Shown: positions 33,626 to 42,663 of the stretch, piece by piece
Position numbering within the stretch: position 1 is the first letter of the stretch
Layout of the letters: every line of letters starts with the position of its first letter
Translations under genes and position numbers: made by a program
NCBI GenBank assembly: GCA_965145485.1
Contig: CBCTCU010000005.1
Span: 1-64,000 of the forward strand
Direction: 5' to 3'
DNA length: 64,000 bases
Origin: CABQCM01 sp965145485
GTDB taxonomy: Bacteria; Bacillota; Clostridia; Oscillospirales; Acutalibacteraceae
Notes under the pieces: generated by a model
The model's database searches: none
Told to the model about the DNA's origin: nothing
The model's input: only the letters and a program-made list of their open reading frames with translations

Positions 33626-34933
33626 TCATTCCCACTCGATGGTCGCGGTCGGCTTTGGCGAGACATCATAGCAGACCCGGTTGACGCCGGGGACCTCTTT
33701 TAAAATCCGCTCGGTCACGGCCTGTAGCACATCCCAGTCCAGCCGCTCAATGGTGGCGGTCATGGCGTCGACCGTATTGACCGCCCGAAGGATGACCGGA
33801 TACTCAAAGCAGCGGGCGTTGTCCTTGACGCCGACCGATTTAAAATCCGGCACAATCGTGAAATACTGCCAAACCTTGCGGTCCAGCCCGGCCTTTTTAA
33901 ATTCCTCACGCAAAATCGCATCCGACTCACGCACGCATTCCAGCCTCTCCCGGGTGATGGCCCCCAGACAGCGCACCCCAAGCCCAGGGCCGGGGAAGGG
34001 CTGCCGATAGACCATCTCGTCCGGCAGGCCGAGCTCGACGCCGCAGGCGCGCACCTCGTCCTTAAAGAGCTGGGCCAACGGTTCCACCAATTCAAATTGA
34101 AGGTCCTCGGGCAGGCCCCCGACATTGTGGTGGGATTTCACCGCCTTGACCGTCTTGGTCCCGCTCTCGATGATGTCGGGATAAATGGTGCCCTGCGCCA
34201 GAAAATCAATGCCCTCCAGCTTGCGGGCCTCCTCCTCAAAAACGCGGATAAACTCCGCGCCAATGATCTTGCGCTTTTGCTCGGGGTCGCTTACCCCGGC
34301 CAGCTTATCCAGGAAACGGTCGACCGCGTCGACGTAGATCAGGTTGGCCCCCAGCTGCTCCTTGAATACCCGAACGACCTGCTCGGGTTCCCCCTTGCGC
34401 AGCAGACCGTGGTTGACGTGCACACAGGTCAGCCGGTCGCCGATGGCGCGCAGCAGCAGCGCTGCGACCACCGAGGAATCCACCCCGCCCGAGAGGGCCA
34501 AAAGCACCTTTTTGTCCCCCACCTGGCGGCGGATGAGCTCGACCTGATCGTCGATGAAGTTTTTCATATTCCAATTAGCCTGAGCGCCGCAGGTATCGAA
34601 CACGAAGCGTTTGAGCAACGCTTCGCGCTCGGCCCCGTCGGCCGGCCAGGCGGGCAGCCGATGCGAGGTGGACGCCTTGTCGTGCTCGACCGCAAGGACT
34701 GGCAGGCCGGTGGCGTATATGGCATCGGATACCGCGATCGGCTTGCCGTCGACGATATGGTTCGGCCCGCCGTTGACCACAATCCCCTTGACGTTGGGCA
34801 GCGCGTCAAGCTGCTCCCGCGTGATATCGTGCGGGTAAATCTCGCTGTAGACGCCCAGCGCGCGGATTTCCCGGGCAATATAGGTGTTCTTTGTGCTCCC
34901 AAGGTCCAAAATCACGATCATATCCTGTTTCAT
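33626..34933 (-). CDS. guaA: GMP synthase with degenerate, truncated glutaminase domain
   Basis: A 435-residue protein; usual GuaA is about 510-520. The synthetase half is intact: PP-loop LALSGGVDSSVVAALLL, HVNHGLLRKGE, GTIYPDIIESG, KSHHNVGGLP, PFPGPGLGVRCLG and the C-terminal KPTATIEWE. The N-terminal class I amidotransferase domain is reduced to about 85 residues: ILDLGSTKNTYIAREIR and GIVVNGGPN are recognisable, but the nucleophile elbow (normally GICYG) reads LAVEHDKAS with no cysteine. The stretch that normally carries the His-Glu pair is deleted before FVFDTCGAQANW. It should aminate XMP with free ammonia only. The GATase call rests on motif comparison from memory. It has a terminator; the ATG follows GGAG. 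Confidence 0.93.
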   Translation of the reverse strand: MKQDMIVILDLGSTKNTYIAREIRALGVYSEIYPHDITREQLDALPNVKGIVVNGGPNHIVDGKPIAVSDAIYATGLPVLAVEHDKASTSHRLPAWPADGAEREALLKRFVFDTCGAQANWNMKNFIDDQVELIRRQVGDKKVLLALSGGVDSSVVAALLLRAIGDRLTCVHVNHGLLRKGEPEQVVRVFKEQLGANLIYVDAVDRFLDKLAGVSDPEQKRKIIGAEFIRVFEEEARKLEGIDFLAQGTIYPDIIESGTKTVKAVKSHHNVGGLPEDLQFELVEPLAQLFKDEVRACGVELGLPDEMVYRQPFPGPGLGVRCLGAITRERLECVRESDAILREEFKKAGLDRKVWQYFTIVPDFKSVGVKDNARCFEYPVILRAVNTVDAMTATIERLDWDVLQAVTERILKEVPGVNRVCYDVSPKPTATIEWE

Positions 34934-35176
34934 AACGCTCCATGTCCTCTCTTTCTATCGTCCTGCGCCGCAGGCGGAGCATAGCTGCACCACCCACGGC
35001 TTGCTCCATCCTTCCTCAGCCCGCCGTTGATTCTAAAGACAAGGCCGCCCAACGGCAGGGATATCCACCCGGTCAAAAGCCCCTCTTAGCAGGCATCCGA
35101 CGGTACTACCCTCCCGCCGGCAGCGCCCCATAGGCCCCCTATTCGCAAAGTACGCCCGCGTCCATACGCTTTCACG
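34934..35176. other. Gap between asnA and guaA
   Basis: No gene and no recognisable purine riboswitch. asnA and guaA lie on the same strand 243 bp apart and may be co-transcribed. Confidence 0.45.
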
Positions 35177-36181
35177 TTAAAGCAGGGAAATGCCCGCGTC
35201 GCGGCAGGCACGCGCGGCCTCCTCCGGCCAGACCGAGCACTGCACCTCGCCGATGTGGGCTTTGCGCAGGAAAAACATGCACAGGCGGGACTGGCCGATG
35301 CCGCCGCCGATGGTCTGGGGCAGCTCCCCCGCCAACAGCGCCTTTTGAAAAGGCAGCTCGGCCCGCTCGGTACAGTTTCGCTCCTCAAGCTGCGCTCTCA
35401 GCGCCCGGGCGTCCACCCGCACCCCCATGGAGGATAGCTCCATACAGGTGCCCAGCAGAGGATAATCCACCATAATATCCCCATTCAGGCTCCAATCGTC
35501 GTAATCGGGCGCACGGCCGTCGTGCGGCTTGCCTGAGCGGAGCTTTCCCCCGATGCCGGCGACAAAAACCGCCCCATACTCCCGGCAGGCGGCTTCCTCC
35601 CGCTCATGAGGGGTCGCCCCGGGATAGGCGTCCTCCAACTGCTGGGAAGTCAAAAAAGTAATATCAGGGGGAAGCACCGGACGCAGATTGGGATATTTTG
35701 CCGCCACATAGGTCTCTGTGGAACGCATGACCCGGTAAATGTCCTCCACCGCTTGGCGCAGGGTGTCGATATTCCGCTGCTCGGGCAAAATGACCTTTTC
35801 CCAATCCCACTGATCCACGTAGACGGAGTGGAGGTTGTCGGTGTCCTCGTCCCGCCGGATGGCGTTCATATCGGTATAAATCCCCTCCCCCGGCTCAAAG
35901 CCGTACCGGCCGAGGGCGTAGCGCTTCCACTTGGCCAGAGAGTGGACGATTTCATATTCCGCGCCGGTTTCCCCCGCGTCGAACCGCACCGGCCGCTCCA
36001 CCCCGTTGAGGTTGTCGTTGAGCCCGCTCTCCGGACGCACCAGCAAAGGCGCGGTCACCCGGGTGAGCGACAGAATATCCGACAGGGACTGCTCGAAAAA
36101 ATCTTTGACTTCCTTAATGGCGACCTGGGTTTGCCTGAGATCGAGCGCAGGCCGGTAGGATGGCGGAAGCTGCAACGGCAT
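35177..36181 (-). CDS. asnA: Aspartate-ammonia ligase (asparagine synthetase A)
   Basis: A 334-residue enzyme making asparagine from aspartate, ATP and free ammonia (EC 6.3.1.1), with a class II aminoacyl-tRNA-synthetase-like fold. Family motifs are TQVAIKEVKDFFEQ, LTRVTAPLLVRPESGLNDNL, the YVDQWDWEKVI strand, DITFLTSQQLEDAYP and the C-terminal GGGIGQSRLCMFFL. The ATG at 36181 follows GGAGGGG, and the frame upstream is not conserved. It has its own promoter. Use of ammonia rather than glutamine matches the neighbouring GMP synthase lacking a glutaminase. Confidence 0.95.
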   Translation of the reverse strand: MPLQLPPSYRPALDLRQTQVAIKEVKDFFEQSLSDILSLTRVTAPLLVRPESGLNDNLNGVERPVRFDAGETGAEYEIVHSLAKWKRYALGRYGFEPGEGIYTDMNAIRRDEDTDNLHSVYVDQWDWEKVILPEQRNIDTLRQAVEDIYRVMRSTETYVAAKYPNLRPVLPPDITFLTSQQLEDAYPGATPHEREEAACREYGAVFVAGIGGKLRSGKPHDGRAPDYDDWSLNGDIMVDYPLLGTCMELSSMGVRVDARALRAQLEERNCTERAELPFQKALLAGELPQTIGGGIGQSRLCMFFLRKAHIGEVQCSVWPEEAARACRDAGISLL

Positions 36182-36211
36182 GAAACCCCTCCAATTTTCA
36201 ATATACGATTT

Positions 36212-36241
36212 AGTATACAACAGGGTGTTGCGCATTGTCAA
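36212..36241 (-). promoter_or_regulatory. asnA promoter
   Basis: Leftward, TTGACA (36236-36241), 18 bp and TATACT (36212-36217), then a 30-nt leader with the GGAGGGG site. Confidence 0.8.
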
Positions 36242-36999
36242 CCATTCGGGACCGCCGTTTGAGCGCCCGGGCCGAAAAATCATCCGTCACGCGCATATCC
36301 GGAGCCTGCGTGCGGGGGGGCCGAATCCACACCGTGAAAAACAGCCGGCTTATGCCGGGAGACCTTGCCTTTTTGATACCAATATGATATAATGTTCTTA
36401 ATTCATATTGTAGAAAAAAACCAGCCTGTTGGGGCGAATTGCTGTACCCCGGCGCTTCCTATCGCCGCAGCATGGCCAAGGCGACAGGAATTGACCATCA
36501 TCCCAAAAGCATTTGCGTGTAAGCCCCAGCTGTGACTGCGGCGGCCGGTCAGCAGGCAAGGCCGGGCGTGACGGCAGAGGCCGCTTCCCCATCCCAATCG
36601 AGCCTGTTTTGGGCGATGCGGTTTGCGTGGCGAGCTTTGGCAGCATGGACGCACGCATAAAGATACCAATTTGCGCCTTGCGTTGGCCGGTGGTGAGCGA
36701 CGCGATATCCCGGTCTTGATCGGTCCTTGTCCAAAAGGCCCCTTGGCCGGTGTGTGGATCGGTGGGGCCGGTTTTGTCTGACGCTTGGTGCGAGGGTGCG
36801 GCCCGGTTGCAGGCAATCGCGGCTTATCCCCGGCGACGCCTTCCCCAAAGGCGCTGCTCCTGGCAGGAAGGAAGCATATTACGATGTTTGATATAGGGGG
36901 TATTCCATAACGCACGATGCAATGGGCAACCGGTGCGGAGCTGCCCATCGCTGCTCGATACTGAAAATCCATAATACATGAAATAAAGAGGTGTTTGCG
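36242..36999. other. 750-bp gap between divergent genes
   Basis: No gene is supported. A 189-codon open frame on the minus strand is Pro/Arg/Ser-rich, has no ribosome-binding site and reads like non-coding GC-rich DNA. A promoter-like AT-rich patch lies at 36380-36415. Confidence 0.45.
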
Positions 37000-37767
37000 A
37001 TGAACGAGAACTACGACCTGCCCAATGGTGATCCCGTCCGTCCTCCCGCCAATCCTCCAACCGGCGACGCCGGAGCCCCGGTTACCCCCGAGGGGGCTGC
37101 TTCGCCTGCGCCCACTCCCCCTGCCCCGCCAGAGCCTCCGGCACCACCTGTACCGTCAAAACCACCCGTGCCTCCTGCACCGCCGGAACCTCCGGTACCA
37201 CCGGCTTCAACGACGCCGGTCGGCTCCCCGCAGGCCGTCACCCCGACGCAGGCTGCGCCTTATGGCGCCCCGCCCCCGCAACCGGGCTGGCAGACGCCTG
37301 CGGCTCCCCAGGCTCCCCAGCCCAGGCAGGTCCCCCCGCCCGCTGCCGCTCCTCCTTCGGGACAGCAGCCCTTCTATGGGGCGAGCGGCCCCACTCCTCC
37401 TGCCCAGTCTCCTTACGGCGCTTACCCGCCGCCGGTGCTGCCCCACATTATCTACCAGCAGCCGGAGGATCCGCCCCCTCCCCCACTCAATGGCTTGGCC
37501 ATTGCCAGTATGGTGCTCGGCATCGTCAGCCTGGTTCTGATTTGCCTGTGCTGCGGCGTAATCAGTTGGCTGCCCTCCATCGTCGGGCTGATTCTGGGCA
37601 TTGTCCCGCGCGCCAAGGGCAACAAAACGGGCATGGCGTTGGCCGGTATCATTCTCAACAGTATCGCCCTGCTGTTCACCATTTTTATGGTCATACTCAT
37701 TGTACTGGGGTCGGCCAACTACCCGTATTACGGCAACTCCAGCTTTTGGGATGGAACTTACCTGTAA
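37000..37767 (+). CDS. Proline-rich membrane protein with DUF4190-like domain
   Basis: A 255-residue protein. Residues about 10-160 are a Pro/Ala/Gly/Gln-rich disordered tail with many PPAPPEPP-type units. The C-terminal part has two membrane helices (LAIASMVLGIVSLVLICLCC and MALAGIILNSIALLFTIFMV) joined by a PSIVGLILGIVPRAKGNKTG loop, the DUF4190 pattern. The ATG at 37000 follows GAGGTG. It probably sits in the membrane with the Pro-rich region in the cytoplasm as a protein-interaction arm. The function is unknown. Confidence 0.85.
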   Translation: MNENYDLPNGDPVRPPANPPTGDAGAPVTPEGAASPAPTPPAPPEPPAPPVPSKPPVPPAPPEPPVPPASTTPVGSPQAVTPTQAAPYGAPPPQPGWQTPAAPQAPQPRQVPPPAAAPPSGQQPFYGASGPTPPAQSPYGAYPPPVLPHIIYQQPEDPPPPPLNGLAIASMVLGIVSLVLICLCCGVISWLPSIVGLILGIVPRAKGNKTGMALAGIILNSIALLFTIFMVILIVLGSANYPYYGNSSFWDGTYL

Positions 37768-37871
37768 TCGGGCTGTGGAATTGGTTTTTTGTCAGCCCAC
37801 ACTGGGCTGGCCGGTCTCGGCGACCCGCATAGCCATAGGGGATGGCTAACATACGACGATCTGTAAAGAGA

Positions 37872-37911
37872 AAACCCCGATGCCAATGGAATCCCATTTG
37901 CATCGGGGTTT
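37872..37911. terminator. Terminator between convergent genes
   Basis: AAACCCCGATGC (37872-37883) pairs perfectly with 37900-37911, with an inner AATGG/CCATT pairing. T-rich sequence follows mainly in the leftward direction. Confidence 0.75.
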
Positions 37912-38308
37912 CGTATATCCGTCTGCCGCCGGCAAAATTTATGGCAAGCACTGTCCCGCATTTCAAAATGCCGTTGTAGGCTTGCGTGTTTCGCCCGCCC
38001 CTTGCGGCCCAGAAATATTCCAGCAAACGGCCGGGCCCGAACCATCTCTGGCAAGGGCCGGCAACGGCAAGCGGCAAATTCTCCCTGACAGAGCCCATGG
38101 CATAGAGCCCAGGAGAGCGAAACGCACGATACAACCCGCCCTTTGCACCAACCGATCAAAACCGACCGCTTCCATCCAAAGCGGCGGCAACATCGATTCT
38201 CGTCACCCGCCGGCGGCCCATTTCCGCACCAAAAACGCCGTCGATCGAAACCATGCCGCGAATCCCAACCCATCCTACGAAAGCCGAATCGCATTTCCCG
38301 TTTTCCGT
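37912..38308. other. 400-bp gap without a recognised gene
   Basis: GC-rich sequence after the LacI-like gene; no gene or RNA was recognised. Confidence 0.4.
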
Positions 38309-39214
38309 TTAAAGGAACCACTCGACATTGGGCGGGATAAAATCCCAATCCAACCCCTTTTCGTGATCCAGGCACCGGGCGACCGTCTGCTCCATGGCCT
38401 TGCGGCCGTAAGCGTACGCATCCTGGCTCAGGCAGCCGGCCAGCAGGCCAGCCGCAATGTAGGCCGGGGCGTTTGTGGGGATCTCATGCCCAATGCAAAA
38501 GGTGCCGGCAAACGGGCGGCTCCCATCCGGCCACTGCGCCCGCCGGGCCTTGCTCAGCCCCTGGCAGACTGCGTCGACATACCCTTCGGTGCAATACACG
38601 CAATCCAGCGGCGCCCCCGCATACCCCTGTGACAGCGAGCGCGCTACCATTGCGGCCGACACCTTGGATTGAAAGTCGATAAACAAATCCCGGATATCGA
38701 TACCGAGCCCACGGCTGACCATCTCATTACAAAAGCCCCACCGCCGCCCGGCGTTGGTATAGTCAAAATATCGGTTGTTTGGCCGTACAATGGCGATATG
38801 CCGCACATCCGGCCGGTGGCAAAGCAGCATCTCGGCCGCCAGCTTGCCCTCGACATCCGGGTCGGTGCCCACATAGCCGCACCGGTCCATCAGGTCGACG
38901 TTGCGCACCCCCAGCACCGTAGCGGGGATGCGCAGCGTCGTTTCCCGCAGGTAGGTCGCCCTGCCCTTTGGAAAAAGAATGAGCCCCTCCGGCTGTTTTT
39001 GATGGAGCCATTCAAAAAAAGCCGCCTTGTGCTCCGGCTCGGCCTGCAGAGGGTCGTGACGTACCATCAGCCAGATGGGAACGCCCCCGCTCTCGTACTC
39101 GAGGGCACGGTCGCGAAGCCCCTCGTAAACCCGGCGCCAAAAAAACGCTGGGGTCTTGGGGATACAAACGCCGATGCGAACCGCGTTTGGATTGTGATAT
39201 CTTCCATCCACCAT
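38309..39214 (-). CDS. LacI-type ligand-sensing domain without DNA-binding domain or signal peptide
   Basis: A 301-residue periplasmic-binding-protein-like fold of the LacI/GalR class. It starts directly at NAVRIGVCIPKTPAFFWRRV and continues with WLHQKQPEGLILFPKG, YVGTDPDVEGKLAAEMLLCH, HIAIVRPNNRYFDYTNAGRRW, the DCVYCTEGYVDAV strand and a final YGRKAMEQTVARCLDHE helix. Neither an N-terminal helix-turn-helix nor a secretion signal is present. The ATG at 39214 follows AGGGGGA; the open frame upstream (to 39319) does not encode a DNA-binding domain. It may be a cytoplasmic sensor for a partner protein or a decayed regulator. Its ligand is probably a sugar (inferred). Confidence 0.75.
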   Translation of the reverse strand: MVDGRYHNPNAVRIGVCIPKTPAFFWRRVYEGLRDRALEYESGGVPIWLMVRHDPLQAEPEHKAAFFEWLHQKQPEGLILFPKGRATYLRETTLRIPATVLGVRNVDLMDRCGYVGTDPDVEGKLAAEMLLCHRPDVRHIAIVRPNNRYFDYTNAGRRWGFCNEMVSRGLGIDIRDLFIDFQSKVSAAMVARSLSQGYAGAPLDCVYCTEGYVDAVCQGLSKARRAQWPDGSRPFAGTFCIGHEIPTNAPAYIAAGLLAGCLSQDAYAYGRKAMEQTVARCLDHEKGLDWDFIPPNVEWFL

Positions 39215-39650
39215 TTCGCTCGATCCCCCTTGTGCGTGCATATCCGAATGCCGTGCCGCGCATAGCCCGCACGGCTTACATGGTGGAATTTTTCCAGTCA
39301 TCTGCCGCCGTGCGCTCATGACGCCGCGCCGCCCACAGCTACCATGGCGTGGACACGCGGCGTACGACGTCTTCCGTGCACATGGCTGCGGGCCGAAATC
39401 ATCGAAGCATCCGTCTCGGGTGCTTTTTCCAGCAGCGCCTCACTAGAATGCCATTTTTACCGCATGGCCCAAGGCGGAAATCCCCCTTTGGCTATGCTTC
39501 TGCGTTTATTATAACCCCGTCGGAACAAAAATGCAAACATAAAACCAGCCCCCGGCCGGCCGGAGCCGATTGGGTCAGCAGCGTAAAAACGCCCTACCCG
39601 ATCAGCCCCGGCAAGCCGGGAGCCTATGGAAATAGGAGGAGGTTGTCCGA
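39215..39650. other. 440-bp gap without a recognised gene
   Basis: Between the dockerin operon end at 39651 and the LacI-like gene. A GC-rich imperfect palindrome (CCCGGCCGGCCGGAG) lies near 39551-39565. No clear terminator for the dockerin operon was found. Confidence 0.4.
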
Positions 39651-42578
39651 TCAATCCTGTTCGACAGGGAACTCCTCGATCAGGTCTACCGAATGCTGAA
39701 GTATGCTAAGCGCGTCGGTTGCATTGACCTGGCCGTCGTTGTTCACGTCGGCGGTCGTGATCTCCGAACCGCCGAGGCTGCGCAGGTCCACCGAGGCCTG
39801 CAGGGAAAGCAGCGCGTCGGCAGCGTTGATCTGGCCGTCGTTGTCCACATCGCCGTAAGTCACCAGGGTCCTCTTGCTGAAGCGATAGGGGTTGTTGATA
39901 TAGGCGGTGGGATAATCGAGGATCTCATAGCTCCCGTCGGCATGGTACAGCACCGATTGCGTGCGGGAAACCAGCGCCTTTTGCTCGCTCAGCTCGTATT
40001 TTACCTCCATGGTGCCGTTGAGCGACCAGCCGAGGAAATAGGGATTGATGTCCGAGCAGGAGAACACGCCGGTGTCGTCGATGCAATTGGCGGCGAAGTC
40101 AAACACATTGGCCAGATTGGCCGTATCCCCGTCGTAGCCGAGATAGGACAGCTCGGTACCGCCGAGGAAGAGCACGTGGCCGGTCAGGGTTTCGCCGTTG
40201 TATTCGATGCGGTCGGGATAGTAGGCGATCGACTGCTTGTAGCGGTCCACCGCTTCCCGGTATTTGCTCAGCCCGGTGATGTCCCATGCGCGCTGGAGCG
40301 CCAGCACCAGACGCGCGTCAAAGGCGCCAAAGGAGCCGTCCGGCCGCTGCTCATTCAGCGAGAAGCTCGCCCAGTAATCGGCCATATCGACGTACTCCTC
40401 ATACCCCATGGCCGCCAGGTAGCCGCAGCCGGCCACATGGTCGTTCACCCGCGCCGGGGTAACGCCCCGCTCATACGAGGCGGCGTAGCAGGCGTTCATC
40501 GCGTTGAGGGCGAGCTGCTCAGCCTGATCGGCCAGGGGGCTGTCGTATTTGCGGAAAATATAGGCGGCCGCAGCCAACGCCCCCGGCCCAAGGCCCTCGT
40601 CGCCGCAGACATAGCTTGGGTCGTATCCGCGCGCGCCGTACACCCCCCGGCTGACCAGATTCTCGGCCACCTGGATGGGCCAGGACAAATCGCCGTCGAT
40701 GCCCTGGAAGGGAATGGCCGTCAGGGTGGGGACGGCGTCGGCGCTGTAAACCAGCTCCAGGCTCTCAAACTGGTTGCCGCCGTCGCTGTGCAGAATGATC
40801 CGGTCGGGCGCCACATCCCAGGTGACGACCAGGGCCTCGGCCTGCGCGGTCTGCACCGAGTGGAGGATCAGATACTGCCCGTCCGGCGGCGCGATCTCGG
40901 TCGCCCCTGCCATCGCGCTGATGGCGACCATGCCGTCGGCCGTCGAGGCGTAGCTCCATGGGCGCACCGCGCTGCCATAGGCAAAGCCGGATTTGAAATT
41001 GTTAAAAATCACGCTGTAGGAATCGGTCCCCTGCGAGGTAACCGACAACGTGGTGGGGCGGTCGGTCGTGCCGCCGGGCGTCGTGATGTCGAGCGACGCC
41101 GAGCCGGAGGAACCATACTGGTAGGTGCGCACCATACCGTCGCCGGCCTCCTTCTGGGTGTCGGTTACGGTAGTGCCGTCGACACTGACGGTGTTCCCGC
41201 CCGACGTTCCGGCGACAAAGACGTCGGCAAAGACCTCAATATTGTCCTGATTGACCGCCATCTGCAAATACTTGGGGTTCTCATCGCTGACAAAGACCTG
41301 CTTGGGACGGCTGTCCAGCTTATAGAACATCTCGTAATCGCTGCCCGGCACCATGGCCTGGCGCACGCCCTCGTACAGGTCGGTGATGGTATCGAGCCGC
41401 ACAATGGGGGAGAATCGCTCCTCATCCGCCAAAGCGATGATCGAACGGGAGGTATCGTGAACATAAAACAGCTCGCGCGTGCGCATCATGCCGTCAAAGC
41501 AGTTGACCCCATAGCGGCCGTCAAAGAGGTTGTTCATATAATTGCCCGCCAGGGAGTTGAGCAGCACGAGGTCGTCCGACCCGTCTTTATAGTAATTGCG
41601 GTACATCGTGCGGGTATCGTCGCCCAGGGTCCACTCGGCCTCCGGCATGGTGACCATATCGGTAAAGCCGGCGCGCACACGGCTGTAAAGGCCGCATTCG
41701 CCCTCCTCGGTGGCCGTCAGGGTGATTTCCACGGTCACCGCCTTGCCCGCGCTGCCGTCCGACAGGGGGATGGTCAGGTTGTACCCGTTGTTGACCGAAG
41801 AAGCCGCCTCGCGGCCGTCGACCGTGACCGTGGGCAAGCCGTCGCTCAGCGCCCAGGGGATGCTCAGCGAAATCTCTTCCCCCACCCAGCTCTCGGGCAG
41901 GTTGATATAGCGCGAAAGGGTAACCTTGGAGCCGGCAGTGGCCGAAATGACCTGGCCGGCCGACACCGTGCCGCCGGCTGAGCTCAGCCAGCCGTCCGAA
42001 ACATCGGTATACGCCGGCGTGGGGTTCTGGGCCCCCGTCACGGTGACATACCGGGTGGAGTACAGGCACGCCCCCCACCCGTCGGAGGGATTGCCGTCCG
42101 AAAAGCGGACATATACCTCGCCCGACTGCTCAAAATAGGGGGACAAATCGATCGAGCGCATTTCACGGTAACGGCCGTTGGTCTTGAAGTGGAGCTCCTG
42201 CGTCCATGTGGTCCGGTCGGCCGACACCTCGACCTGGAACTCGTGGGCGATATCCATGGAGAGGAAAGCGGTCTGCCCGACCTCTCCCGTAAACTGGTAA
42301 ATAAAGCTGCCGTTGTAATCGGCCACCCGGTAATAGGTGGTGCCGAAGGGGGCCACCTGGTTGTTGGATGAATAAAGATAGGGCTTCTCCGAATCGGTGT
42401 TCGGAAGCAGCGTTACCGACTGATACTGCACCTGCGTACCCTCCCGTGTTGTGTATTCCTGCGTCACACGGCCGGATACAGCGGTATCGTCTCCCGCCGC
42501 CCGGCCCTGCATCAGGGCAGGCGCGGTCAGCAAGGACAGGCTCAACGCCGCCGCGATGATACGCCGCAATGGGGACAT
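39651..42578 (-). CDS. Large secreted dockerin protein with helical-toroid-like region
   Basis: A 975-residue secreted protein. The ATG (42578) follows AGGAGAGGAG; the signal peptide is about 1-28 (AAALSLSLLTAPALMQGRAA). The N-terminal 300 residues are beta-rich, resembling carbohydrate-binding modules. A middle region follows (SLAGNYMNNLFDGRYGVNCF). Residues about 660-880 are a helix-pair region (LGPGALAAAAYIFRKYDSPL, GYLAAMGYEEYVDMADYWAS, RLVLALQRAWDITGLSKYRE) like an alpha/alpha toroid of glycoside hydrolases or lyases; no family is assigned. The C-terminal dockerin has loops DVDNDGQINAAD and DVNNDGQVNATD and ends DLIEEFPVEQD. It is second in an operon with the next gene, 85 bp apart. Confidence 0.85.
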   Translation of the reverse strand: MSPLRRIIAAALSLSLLTAPALMQGRAAGDDTAVSGRVTQEYTTREGTQVQYQSVTLLPNTDSEKPYLYSSNNQVAPFGTTYYRVADYNGSFIYQFTGEVGQTAFLSMDIAHEFQVEVSADRTTWTQELHFKTNGRYREMRSIDLSPYFEQSGEVYVRFSDGNPSDGWGACLYSTRYVTVTGAQNPTPAYTDVSDGWLSSAGGTVSAGQVISATAGSKVTLSRYINLPESWVGEEISLSIPWALSDGLPTVTVDGREAASSVNNGYNLTIPLSDGSAGKAVTVEITLTATEEGECGLYSRVRAGFTDMVTMPEAEWTLGDDTRTMYRNYYKDGSDDLVLLNSLAGNYMNNLFDGRYGVNCFDGMMRTRELFYVHDTSRSIIALADEERFSPIVRLDTITDLYEGVRQAMVPGSDYEMFYKLDSRPKQVFVSDENPKYLQMAVNQDNIEVFADVFVAGTSGGNTVSVDGTTVTDTQKEAGDGMVRTYQYGSSGSASLDITTPGGTTDRPTTLSVTSQGTDSYSVIFNNFKSGFAYGSAVRPWSYASTADGMVAISAMAGATEIAPPDGQYLILHSVQTAQAEALVVTWDVAPDRIILHSDGGNQFESLELVYSADAVPTLTAIPFQGIDGDLSWPIQVAENLVSRGVYGARGYDPSYVCGDEGLGPGALAAAAYIFRKYDSPLADQAEQLALNAMNACYAASYERGVTPARVNDHVAGCGYLAAMGYEEYVDMADYWASFSLNEQRPDGSFGAFDARLVLALQRAWDITGLSKYREAVDRYKQSIAYYPDRIEYNGETLTGHVLFLGGTELSYLGYDGDTANLANVFDFAANCIDDTGVFSCSDINPYFLGWSLNGTMEVKYELSEQKALVSRTQSVLYHADGSYEILDYPTAYINNPYRFSKRTLVTYGDVDNDGQINAADALLSLQASVDLRSLGGSEITTADVNNDGQVNATDALSILQHSVDLIEEFPVEQD

Positions 42579-42663
42579 TGGATTTCTCTCCTCTCCTGAC
42601 AGGCAATGGTTCATCGCCACCGGCGGGAGAAGCTGGGGCATCTCCCGCCTGCGGTAGAATGGT

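Noticed and set aside
34934..35176. Purine riboswitch before guaA
   Set aside because: The conserved purine-aptamer core and paired stems could not be found.
36403..36972. A 189-codon minus-strand open frame in the asnA upstream gap
   Set aside because: Pro/Arg/Ser-rich, no ribosome-binding site and no family pattern; typical of chance frames in GC-rich DNA.
39693..41981. Long plus-strand open frame antisense to the dockerin gene
   Set aside because: The minus-strand frame has a signal peptide, ribosome-binding site and dockerin; the antisense frame has none of these.
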